Source: CAYNTC01 sp964432925
Lineage (GTDB): Bacteria; Planctomycetota; Phycisphaerae; Sedimentisphaerales; Anaerobacaceae
Assembly (NCBI GenBank): GCA_964432925.1
Contig: CAYSPM010000039.1
Location: 1 to 19,491 of the forward strand
Length of the DNA stretch: 19,491 nucleotides
Direction: 5' to 3'
Shown here: one piece after another, positions 1-6,653 of the stretch
How the letters are laid out: every line of letters begins with the position of its first letter
Numbering within the stretch: position 1 is the stretch's first letter
The notes under the pieces: model-generated
What the model saw: only the letters and a program-made list of their open reading frames with translations
The model's database searches: none
Told to the model about the DNA's origin: nothing
Translations under genes and position numbers: made by a program

Positions 1-1355
1 AAAAAGCATACTACTGCTTCGAGACCGAAGAAGAGCTCCAAGCCATGCGCAAAGAAGCTGAGGCCCAGAAAAAAGGTTTTATCTATCCCAGGCCCGAATG
101 TTTTCCGACATTTCAGGGTGTGCAAAAAGCCCAAACACAAGGCAAGCCCGTAACAGTTCGATTCGCTGTCCCCCAGGATAAATCTATCATTGTTAACGAC
201 ATTGTACGGGGAGAAATCCATTTTGATCCTTCTGAAATTGGTGACTTCATCATACAAAAAAGCGATGGCTTTCCAACTTACAACTTTGCGTGTGTAGTCG
301 ACGATTATCTAATGGACATCACGCACGTAATTCGTGGTCAGGAACACCTCAACAACACCCCAGCTCAGATAGCTTTGTCCCAGGCACTATTTCCTGATGC
401 CTCGCTGCCGAGATATGCCCACATGTCTGTCACTGTCAGCGACACCGGAGGTAAATTATCCAAACGTGAGCGGCCACAAGCCCTTCGCAAGGCAATCAAG
501 GCTATGCAGCAGGTTGATCTGAAAAAGCTTGCTGAGGTAGCCGGTATTACACTAGAACAGATTGACTCTTTTATTAACGGCAAAGCTACACCAGATATGC
601 CGAGCATCGATGCAATGGCAGAATATCTGGGCATAGACCTGCCTGAGATTAACGTAGTAAACTTCTTCCGAAGCGGTTATTTACCGCAGGCGATGCTCAA
701 TTTCCTCGCGCTTTTAGGCTGGAACCCTGGTGACAATCGCGAAGTAATGTTGGTAAAAGAGCTGATAGAGTCATTTGACATTTCGCGTCTGACGAAATCG
801 AACAGTTTGTTTGACCGACAGAAGCTGCTTGCTTTTAACATCGAGCATATTCGGATAATGCCGAACGACAATCTTCTTAAACACTTTAAGGATTATCTTC
901 GGGTGGTCGAATCGCCGGTCCTTTCTGCTGATGATGAATTGCTTCTGAGAATCGTCAAGCTGTGTGAAGGGGCACGGACGCTTGCTGATATTGAACGCAA
1001 AAGCAGATTTCTATTTGTGCCCGACGATGCTATAAAATATGATGAGAAAGCAGTGAAAAAAGTACTGCTCAAAGGCGACGCCGGAACTATCCTACGGATC
1101 GAGCGGGATAGTTTTACTGCTATGGAGGAATTTAAATACGAAAAGATCGAAACGATGTTACGCTCGCTGGCCGAACAACGACAGGTAGGCCTTGGCAAGG
1201 TAGCTCAACCGCTGCGTGTCGCCCTGTGCGGCAGCACGGTGAGCATTCCTATTTTCGATTCGGTCCAGATACTGGGCAGAGAGAAAACCCTGTCAAGAAT
1301 TGACAAAGCACTAACTATAATCAGGGAAGAAATCAATCCTGAAGGAGATCAATAA
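1..1355 (+). CDS. gltX: Glutamyl-tRNA synthetase, 5'-truncated, with an XRE-like insertion
   Basis: GluRS charges tRNA-Glu with glutamate in the cytoplasm. The open frame enters from the window edge (in frame from base 3), so the N-terminus and the HIGH ATP-binding motif lie outside. Visible landmarks are AYYCF and the GFIYPR-like segment near the start, the conserved stretch DGFPTYNFACVVDDYLMDITHVIRG (written here only to identify the fold; bases about 264-345), QEHLNNTP, and the KMSKS equivalent KLSKR at 453-467. GYLPQAMLNFLALLGWNPGD follows at 675. In ordinary GluRS the KLSKR loop reaches GYLP after about 15 residues. Here about 69 residues intervene, including a stretch (513-641) that reads like an XRE-type helix-turn-helix. 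The C-terminal anticodon-binding region is present, ending IIREEINPEGDQ. The stop codon directly precedes the GTG of the sugar kinase gene. The family call is secure; the role of the insertion is unknown. Confidence 0.95.
   Translation, partial: KAYYCFETEEELQAMRKEAEAQKKGFIYPRPECFPTFQGVQKAQTQGKPVTVRFAVPQDKSIIVNDIVRGEIHFDPSEIGDFIIQKSDGFPTYNFACVVDDYLMDITHVIRGQEHLNNTPAQIALSQALFPDASLPRYAHMSVTVSDTGGKLSKRERPQALRKAIKAMQQVDLKKLAEVAGITLEQIDSFINGKATPDMPSIDAMAEYLGIDLPEINVVNFFRSGYLPQAMLNFLALLGWNPGDNREVMLVKELIESFDISRLTKSNSLFDRQKLLAFNIEHIRIMPNDNLLKHFKDYLRVVESPVLSADDELLLRIVKLCEGARTLADIERKSRFLFVPDDAIKYDEKAVKKVLLKGDAGTILRIERDSFTAMEEFKYEKIETMLRSLAEQRQVGLGKVAQPLRVALCGSTVSIPIFDSVQILGREKTLSRIDKALTIIREEINPEGDQ
1342..1347 (+). 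promoter_or_regulatory. Ribosome binding site for the PfkB kinase
   Basis: AAGGAG lies within the last codons of gltX, 8 nt before the GTG at 1356. It fixes this non-ATG start and indicates translation from a joint mRNA. Confidence 0.75.
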
Positions 1356-2261
1356 GTGTCACTGCTTGTAACCGGCTCGATAGCAATTGATACAGTCAAG
1401 ACGCCTTATGGCATCAGTGAGAATTGCCTGGGCGGATCGGCGGCATATTTTGCCATGGCAGCAAGCTTCTTCTGTCCGGTCAGGCTCGTGGGTGCTGTGG
1501 GGTCGGACTGTCCGTTTGATCTGGCCAAGATTTTCGCCGGCAGAGACGTCGACCTGGCTGGTCTTGAGATCAGACAACACAGCAAAACGTTTCGCTGGAC
1601 AGGCTCCTACTTAGAGAATATGGATGATAGAAGAACAGATCGCCTGGAGCTGAATGTGCTGGCTGAAGCACCACCAAAAGTACCTGCTGCATTCAGAAAT
1701 AGCGAGTACGTGTTCCTCGCGAATACCGCGCCGAACTTGCAGCACGAACTGCTTGAACAAATTGAAAATCCTGTCTTTGTCGCGGCTGACACCATGGATT
1801 GTTGGATTGCCGAGCAGCTCGAAGACTTAAAGGCCCTTCTGAAGAGAGTTGACTGCCTCATAATCAATGAAGATGAGGCAAGGATGTTGGCCGGTGAGCA
1901 GAATCTGATAAAAGCAGCAGAAAATATTTTGCGCCTTGGGCCAAGCTCAATAGTAATCAAAAAAGGGGAGTCAGGCTCAATAACATGCAACGCGAACGCA
2001 GAAATGTTAATCCTGCCTGGTTATCCAGCGCAGAATGTAAAGGATCCCACCGGCGCAGGTGACAGTTTCGCAGGTGCGCTATTGGGCTACATGGCGCAAA
2101 CCGGCAAAACAGACTTTGAGACACTAAAAACAGCAGTGGCCTATGGCACTATCGTCGCCTCTTTTACTATCGCCGATTTCTCAATCAACGGGCTAGCAAA
2201 GACGACCAGACGTGATATAGATAATCGCTTGGCGGAGCTTCGCAAACTGGTCAAATTTTAG
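1356..2261 (+). CDS. PfkB/ribokinase-family carbohydrate or nucleoside kinase
   Basis: This 301-residue cytoplasmic kinase is expected to phosphorylate a sugar or nucleoside with ATP; its substrate cannot be read from the sequence. The N-terminal strand MSLLVTGSIAIDTV and the glycine-rich GGSAAYFAMAA segment (around residues 27-37) form the substrate side. The PfkB C-terminal signature DPTGAGDSFAGA starts at residue 230, with Asp236 as the expected catalytic base. The length fits the family. The start is GTG at 1356, immediately after the gltX stop. A good Shine-Dalgarno sequence (AAGGAG, 1342-1347) inside the gltX 3' end, 8 nt upstream, supports it. The gene is therefore probably translated from a shared gltX transcript. 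Adenosine kinase-like or ribokinase-like specificity are both possible. Confidence 0.9.
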   Translation: MSLLVTGSIAIDTVKTPYGISENCLGGSAAYFAMAASFFCPVRLVGAVGSDCPFDLAKIFAGRDVDLAGLEIRQHSKTFRWTGSYLENMDDRRTDRLELNVLAEAPPKVPAAFRNSEYVFLANTAPNLQHELLEQIENPVFVAADTMDCWIAEQLEDLKALLKRVDCLIINEDEARMLAGEQNLIKAAENILRLGPSSIVIKKGESGSITCNANAEMLILPGYPAQNVKDPTGAGDSFAGALLGYMAQTGKTDFETLKTAVAYGTIVASFTIADFSINGLAKTTRRDIDNRLAELRKLVKF

Positions 2262-2418
2262 ACAGGACTTTGCACAGATTTACGCTGTCTTTGCCACGAA
2301 ATTACTAATCTTCTTCCATTATTCGAGAATATAATGATTTATTATAGCTGGAAGATAATGTTTTTGTTTTTTAAAGGAAATAAACATGATGTCCCCAGAT
2401 TTAACTGGCACGCATATT

Positions 2419-2425
2419 AAGGAGG
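2419..2425 (+). promoter_or_regulatory. Strong Shine-Dalgarno of the Hsp70-J gene
   Basis: AAGGAGG sits 6 nt before the ATG at 2432, a near-perfect anti-SD match. A TATAAT at 2330-2335 could be its -10 box, but no convincing -35 is visible at the right distance, so no promoter is called there. Confidence 0.7.
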
Positions 2426-2431
2426 CTGCGA

Positions 2432-3814
2432 ATGTTGCCACAAATAATAGGTATACACTTTGGTATTGATAGCTCAGTAGTTGCAGCCATAACTGAGAGG
2501 GGCATGAAGATTATACCGAACAGTGAAGGACAGTTCACCACTCCGTCGATCGTTGCCCGCTTGTCAAATGGCGAGTGGATAGCAGGCCTGATAACAAAAC
2601 ATCAAAAAGTTACAAATACAGAAGGTACATTTAATTCATTCAAGGTATTCTTAGGTAGACATTTCGATGATGTAGAACATTTCAGGAGATCTGTTTCGTA
2701 TAATGTAGTGAAAAGTGCCAATGGTGAGTGCCGGATAGTACATCGTGGAGAAACTTATTCCATTCAGGATATTTGCTCACATCTTTTTTTGAAACTCAAA
2801 AGAGATGCATCTGAGTATCTCGGAAGAGATATTACTCATGTGGCTATTACTGAAGATCCTCAAACTACTCCTAAACAACGTAATGTTGTTGAAGATGCAT
2901 TGAACAGTGCCGGTCTTAATCTAATTGGTTTCATTTCGGAGCCGATTGCGGCGGTGAAAGAATACCTTGCAAAAGTGCCTGTAACAAACGCAGCAGTTTT
3001 TGACCTTTCGGAAAGCGCTTTTACCATCAGTATCCTTGAGTCTATTGATGGAGAGGTTTCGGTGAAGTTGCCTAGGACGGATTTGGAACTTAGCGAAACC
3101 GCTTTTGACAAGGAGTTGAGTCGGTGGCTAACCAACATGATTAAGGAAAAACATAACATAGACTTGACATATGACAATATATCAAGAGCGCGATTAGAGA
3201 ATGCCATATCAGCGATCAAGGAAGAATTGCTATCCTACGGAGTAGTTACTATATCTCTGCCTAAAATCACGGAAAACAAAGATATTAAGTTTTCTTTGTC
3301 GAAGTCTGAAGTTGAGGTAGTATTTAAAAGGATGATGGAATACATACTTGATATTGCAGACCGGTGCATTTTCGACGCTGATTTGCTCAGCAATGAAATA
3401 AGCGATGTAATCTTCATTGGACAACGCTCACAGTTAACATTCTTACAAGACGTTTTAATGCGTCGTTGGCATAGGGAACCAAAAGTCGTTTGGAATCCCG
3501 ACGAAGCAAAGGCAGTCGGTGCTCTTCTTCATGCGCAAGAAAAGGCAAGCGCACGTAAAACATCGCATGAACAAGAAGAACGATATATTAAAAATTTAAC
3601 TGAAGAAGAAAAACTGAAGCATTATTTAAGAATACTTGGAATAGAAGGCGCGATTACATTTGAGGAGATTAAACGTTGCTATAGGGCGATTGTCCAACAG
3701 TATCATCCCGACAAAGTCCATTCGTTGGGTAAAGAGCTTCGCGATGTAGCCGAGTGGAAGACAAAAGAAATAAATGAAGCATATGAATATCTCAAGGGTC
3801 GCTACAGTCCATAG
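2432..3814 (+). CDS. Hsp70-like ATPase domain fused to a C-terminal J domain (degenerate DnaK-DnaJ fusion)
   Basis: A 460-residue protein. Residues about 4-370 follow the actin/Hsp70 nucleotide-binding fold: IIGIHFGIDSS (5-15), KVFLGR (71-76), a segment like DnaK QRQATKDAG at 149-160, SEPIAA (169-174), VFDLSESAFTISILE (189-203), AFDKELSRWL (224-233), FIGQRSQL (328-335) and NPDEAKAVGALL (355-366). Residues about 392-458 form a J domain with an intact HPD at 425-427 and the ending KEINEAYEYLK. There is no substrate-binding domain. Aligned to E. coli DnaK, Lys70, Glu171 and Asp194 have equivalents (71, 170, 191). Asp8 is His9, the GGGT loop is SESA with Thr199 replaced by Ala196, and Asp201 is Thr198. 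Nucleotide may bind but hydrolysis is probably weak or lost (inference). The start has a strong AAGGAGG at 2419-2425. The gene is AT-richer than its neighbours. A regulator or client-delivery adaptor for a true DnaK is plausible. Confidence 0.85.
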   Translation: MLPQIIGIHFGIDSSVVAAITERGMKIIPNSEGQFTTPSIVARLSNGEWIAGLITKHQKVTNTEGTFNSFKVFLGRHFDDVEHFRRSVSYNVVKSANGECRIVHRGETYSIQDICSHLFLKLKRDASEYLGRDITHVAITEDPQTTPKQRNVVEDALNSAGLNLIGFISEPIAAVKEYLAKVPVTNAAVFDLSESAFTISILESIDGEVSVKLPRTDLELSETAFDKELSRWLTNMIKEKHNIDLTYDNISRARLENAISAIKEELLSYGVVTISLPKITENKDIKFSLSKSEVEVVFKRMMEYILDIADRCIFDADLLSNEISDVIFIGQRSQLTFLQDVLMRRWHREPKVVWNPDEAKAVGALLHAQEKASARKTSHEQEERYIKNLTEEEKLKHYLRILGIEGAITFEEIKRCYRAIVQQYHPDKVHSLGKELRDVAEWKTKEINEAYEYLKGRYSP

Positions 3815-3905
3815 AGAAAATTTGGCATGGCAAATCTTTGGACACTATACTCATTTCCTTATTGTGTAAAAAATCATTTATCGTTAAAAAAATCCAACAA
3901 AACAA

Positions 3906-4223
3906 CTACCCATAGACGACTTCGCCGTTTTTGGCGAAATCGGTGATCATCGACTCCCGGCTTTGCCATTCGTCAGGGGTAAAGGCAGTTGCCTCTATTG
4001 GCTCAAAAAGAGCGTAAATGGCGTCGGAAAGTATGTCGATTCTTTCCCAATAACTTTTATTTTTAAAATCCCGAGAGATAACTACTATATCTATATCGCT
4101 ATCTTCCCGGTATTGTCCCGTGGCGTAAGAGCCGAAAAGTATGAGTTTATCCGCCTTTATTCCCCTCGACTCAATGGCGTTCCTGAAAGCCGATATTATC
4201 TCGTAAACTCTCCTTTTATCCAT
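3906..4223 (-). CDS. MNT-type minimal nucleotidyltransferase (antitoxin-like partner of HEPN)
   Basis: A 105-residue DNA polymerase beta-type nucleotidyltransferase domain. The hallmark GSX10DXD is exact: Gly31-Ser32 in FGSYATG, and Asp43-Ile-Asp45 in SDIDIVV. The product should therefore bind ATP and metal. In characterised HEPN/MNT systems (for example HepT-MntA) the MNT protein AMPylates the HEPN toxin and neutralises it; the same role here is inferred from the pairing. The gene overlaps the 3' end of the upstream HEPN gene by 28 nt in another frame, which implies translational coupling. Its ATG at 4223 has no strong upstream Shine-Dalgarno, which fits coupled translation. It lies convergent to the Hsp70-J gene with 91 nt between. 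A stand-alone housekeeping role is unlikely. Confidence 0.88.
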   Translation of the reverse strand: MDKRRVYEIISAFRNAIESRGIKADKLILFGSYATGQYREDSDIDIVVISRDFKNKSYWERIDILSDAIYALFEPIEATAFTPDEWQSRESMITDFAKNGEVVYG

Positions 4224-4582
4224 TCGAGGACTTTTCTGCTTTCAACAAGTATATTTTTTACAACATCTTTTGTGTATTGACCCTGCAGCCTGTCTATATC
4301 TTCGGGGTACCTTGTAGCTACGCTGGCTTCGTTGAGCTTCACGATAAATTTTCCCGCTGTCTCAGCCGGTCTGATGTCAATTTTCTTCAGCATATAAACA
4401 AGATTGTGCGTTTTAGGCGGTGGTTCTTTCAGACGCTGCTGATAAAGGCCTTTTATCGCCTTTTCCACGGACAAATGGCACATAAAGACGGCGTAGAAGA
4501 ATTTCCCGCCGGCGAACATATATTCCGCCGTGTCGATGTCATAATCGGCCTGTTTTAACCATTCACGGGTCCTTTTGTCCAT
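4196..4582 (-). CDS. HEPN-domain protein (probable toxin of a HEPN/MNT pair)
   Basis: A 128-residue all-helical HEPN domain of the PF05168 kind. Landmarks are EWLKQADYDIDTAEYM near the N-terminus, FMCHLSVEKAIKGLY (the VEKAIKGL helix), the PPPKTHNLVYMLKK loop, and ATRYPED before the last helix. HEPN proteins paired with MNT partners are often RNases with an R-X4-6-H motif. I do not see that motif after the Arg of ATRYPED, so catalytic activity is uncertain. I chose ATG 4582 over a TTG 18 nt upstream because GGAGA (4587-4591) lies just before it. A promoter at 4623-4650 precedes it. The gene and the downstream MNT gene overlap by 28 nt, forming a two-gene operon. Toxin-antitoxin function is inferred from family and layout. 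Confidence 0.87.
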   Translation of the reverse strand: MDKRTREWLKQADYDIDTAEYMFAGGKFFYAVFMCHLSVEKAIKGLYQQRLKEPPPKTHNLVYMLKKIDIRPAETAGKFIVKLNEASVATRYPEDIDRLQGQYTKDVVKNILVESRKVLEWIKGEFTR

Positions 4583-4622
4583 ACGATCTCCAGGATACAA
4601 TTTCTATATCCGTTAGAGACAG

Positions 4623-4650
4623 AATATATCGTTGTTAGTTTCCCTGTCAA
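4623..4650 (-). promoter_or_regulatory. Sigma70-type promoter of the HEPN/MNT operon
   Basis: Read on the - strand: a perfect TTGACA (-35, bases 4650-4645), a 16-nt spacer, then TATATT (-10, 4628-4623). Transcription would start near 4616, giving a leader of about 35 nt before the ATG at 4582. It is the best promoter match in the window. Confidence 0.7.
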
Positions 4651-4702
4651 TAAATAAATGCCGATACGAAAATTACAGATTATAATGATTGGGCAGAGTC
4701 TG

Positions 4703-4730
4703 TTGGTTTTTTTCGTGAAATCGGTATAAT
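4703..4730 (+). promoter_or_regulatory. Candidate sigma70 promoter upstream of thpR-recA
   Basis: TTGGTT (4703-4708), a 16-nt spacer and a perfect TATAAT (4725-4730) lie about 115 nt before the thpR start. The position suits transcription of thpR and recA. No SOS/LexA-type operator was recognised. The 244-bp region 4601-4844 holds this promoter and the divergent HEPN promoter and no gene. Confidence 0.5.
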
Positions 4731-4844
4731 CAGAGATTAAGATAAAGCAAGTTGGCTAAGCATTCAAACGACCAAAGCTTTCTGAATTTTGTTAATTTGA
4801 ATTTGTTTATGTTTTAAGGATTTAGTATTTCGGATTTGTAAGTT

Positions 4845-5417
4845 GTGCGTGTATTTATAGCGTTCGATATCGACGAGGAAATTCGAAAGGGTCTGGCGAA
4901 CCTGCAGTCTCAGTTACAGAGCAAAGTTGACATCAAAAAAGGCGATGTCAAATGGGTAAATCCCGAAGCTATCCATCTGACGCTGAAATTCTTAGGTGAG
5001 ATCAAAGACGAACAGATCGTTGACGTTTGCAATGCTGTTAAAGATGTTGCAGGTAAACATCGGAACTTCGAGCTGCAAGTCGAAACGGTGGGTCATTTTG
5101 GCGGTAAAAGTGCTCGGGTTTTATGGGTCGGTGCCGGTCATGGCTGCAAGGAGCTACTGAATTTGCAGAAAGATATTGAGCAGCAATTGGCCCTGGCGGG
5201 TTGGCCCAAAGAACAAAGAGCATTTGCCGGGCATTTGACACTTTGCAGGATAAGAAACACAAAGGCGGGTGCTAAACTGGCACAGGTGGCCGAACAATAT
5301 AAGGATTTTAAGCTTGGAACCGTGTTGGCTGACCAGGTTCGCGTGTACCAAAGCCAGTTGACACCACAGGGGCCAATCTATACTGTGTTGGGCAGTTATA
5401 GTCTACAACAAAGCTAA
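4845..5417 (+). CDS. thpR: RNA 2',3'-cyclic phosphodiesterase (2'-5' RNA ligase family, 2H superfamily)
   Basis: A 190-residue 2H phosphoesterase that hydrolyses 2',3'-cyclic phosphate RNA ends to 2'-phosphates. The two HxTx catalytic motifs are present: HLTLKFLG (His44, Thr46) and GHLTLCRIR (His130, Thr132). The typical N-terminus MRVFIAFDID and KWVNPEAIHLTLKF confirm the family, and the length is normal. The start is GTG at 4845 with no clear Shine-Dalgarno. It is chosen because the family normally begins with this MRxFIA strand. The gene lies 48 nt upstream of recA in the same direction. Proximity of thpR and recA is common in bacterial genomes, so co-transcription is likely. Confidence 0.93.
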   Translation: MRVFIAFDIDEEIRKGLANLQSQLQSKVDIKKGDVKWVNPEAIHLTLKFLGEIKDEQIVDVCNAVKDVAGKHRNFELQVETVGHFGGKSARVLWVGAGHGCKELLNLQKDIEQQLALAGWPKEQRAFAGHLTLCRIRNTKAGAKLAQVAEQYKDFKLGTVLADQVRVYQSQLTPQGPIYTVLGSYSLQQS

Positions 5418-5465
5418 AAACGTAAAAGCCAAAACTCAAAGTCTAAAACAGAGGGGAAAGTAAAG

Positions 5466-6491
5466 ATGACAAAGACAAAAAAATCTGAAACAGCTTCGCG
5501 ATCAACCAGCAGAGAAGGTGCGTTGCAGCAAGTTATCGCCCAGATTGAAAAGCAATACGGCCAAGGCGCGATTATGCAAATGGACGAGCACAGCTACGCC
5601 AAGATCGAGGGGATCGGTACCGGCTCGCTATCGCTTGATATCGCCCTTGGCGGGGCCGGCATTCCAAGAGGCAGAGCCAGCGAGCTATTCGGACCAGAGT
5701 CGTCCGGCAAAACAACCCTGGCACTGCACGTGATTGCTAGTGCTCAAAAAGCAGGCGGTGTCGCTGCATTCATCGATGCTGAACACGCTCTGGATACAAC
5801 CTGGGCTAAAAAGCTGGGTGTTGATATTAGCAGTCTGCTAGTTAGCCAGCCCGATACCGGCGAGCAGGCACTGGATATCACCCAGATGCTCGTGGAATCC
5901 AATTCTGTCGATGTCATCGTAATCGATTCGGTGGCTGCACTCACGCCGAAAGCTGAAATCGAAGGAGAAATGGGTGACACCCATATTGGATTGCAGGCAA
6001 GATTGATGAGCCAGGCAATGAGAAAACTCACGGCTATCATTGGCAAGAGCAAAACATCCCTTATATTCATAAACCAGATTCGCATGAAAATCGGCGTAAT
6101 GTTCGGCAATCCCGAAACCACGCCGGGTGGAAGGGCACTGAAGTTCTATAGCTCCATCCGTATTGATCTGAGAAGAATTACTACCCTGAAGGATAACAGA
6201 GGCGCTATCGGCTCCAGAGTCAGGGCCAGGGTAGTGAAAAATAAAATCGCACCGCCATTCCGTGACGCTGAATTCGACGTCATGTTTGACAGCGGCATAA
6301 GCTATGAAGGCGACCTACTCGATTTAGCGCTTGGCTGTGAGGTTGTCGAAAGAAGCGGTACGTGGCTAAGCTACGGTGACATTAGGCTCGGCCAGGGAAG
6401 GGAAAATGCCAAAAAATACTTGGCCGAGAATAGAGATTTGTGCGAGGAACTAAAGAGCAAGGTATTAGCAGTCAAAGGCTTTGGAAATTGA
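5466..6491 (+). CDS. recA: Recombinase RecA
   Basis: RecA forms ATP-dependent filaments on single-stranded DNA for strand exchange, and stimulates LexA self-cleavage where LexA exists. The 341 residues are complete. Walker A is GPESSGKT (76-83) and Walker B is VIVID (150-154). The MAW-like region IGTGSLSLDIALGGAGIPRGR, loop L2 with NQIRMKIGVMFGNPET, and VVKNKIAPPFRDAEFD are also present. The protein ends at VLAVKGFGN without the acidic C-terminal tail known from E. coli RecA. That tail dampens DNA binding there, so regulation may differ (inference). ATG 5466 follows a purine-rich GAGGGGAAAG at a somewhat long distance. The gene follows thpR by 48 nt; alaS follows after 162 nt. Confidence 0.98.
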   Translation: MTKTKKSETASRSTSREGALQQVIAQIEKQYGQGAIMQMDEHSYAKIEGIGTGSLSLDIALGGAGIPRGRASELFGPESSGKTTLALHVIASAQKAGGVAAFIDAEHALDTTWAKKLGVDISSLLVSQPDTGEQALDITQMLVESNSVDVIVIDSVAALTPKAEIEGEMGDTHIGLQARLMSQAMRKLTAIIGKSKTSLIFINQIRMKIGVMFGNPETTPGGRALKFYSSIRIDLRRITTLKDNRGAIGSRVRARVVKNKIAPPFRDAEFDVMFDSGISYEGDLLDLALGCEVVERSGTWLSYGDIRLGQGRENAKKYLAENRDLCEELKSKVLAVKGFGN

Positions 6492-6590
6492 CTGTCGATT
6501 AGTCAATTCCCATGCTTAAATCTCGTCCAGTCGTCTCCATAAATGGAATTCAAAAAAATCAAGGTAAAAGGGCAAGCCGATAAGAATAAA

Positions 6591-6621
6591 ACAGTCTACC
6601 GTAAAAGACTGTCACGGTGAC
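6591..6621 (+). promoter_or_regulatory. Overlapping inverted repeats between recA and alaS
   Basis: ACAGTCT (6591-6597) pairs with AGACTGT (6606-6612), a 7-bp stem with an 8-nt loop. The loop sequence ACCGT (6598-6602) can instead pair with ACGGT (6614-6618), so the two hairpins exclude each other. GTCACGGTGAC (6611-6621) is itself an odd-length palindrome. No T-run follows, so this is not a classic terminator. It could be an operator or leader structure about 33 nt before alaS. The function is a guess. Confidence 0.35.
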
Positions 6622-6653
6622 ATGGATAAAAAAGTATAAGTACAGCATGCGCA

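Noticed and set aside
2386..2469. A 27-residue reading frame (MMSPDL...) with an AAAGGA upstream, overlapping the Hsp70-J start
   Set aside because: Very short, no recognisable composition, and overlaps a gene with a much stronger ribosome binding site. A leader peptide is possible but unsupported.
3815..3905. A bidirectional terminator between the convergent Hsp70-J and MNT genes
   Set aside because: The apparent TTTGGCATGGCAAA palindrome does not pair properly at its centre and no stable stem with a T-run was found.
3963..4558. Open frames on the + strand opposite the HEPN and MNT genes
   Set aside because: They are antisense to genes with exact family motifs and show no protein-like features.
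6543..6620. A 25-residue basic reading frame (MEFKKIKVKG...) between recA and alaS
   Set aside because: No Shine-Dalgarno and it contains the hairpin sequences; probably chance. It is too short to be recX.
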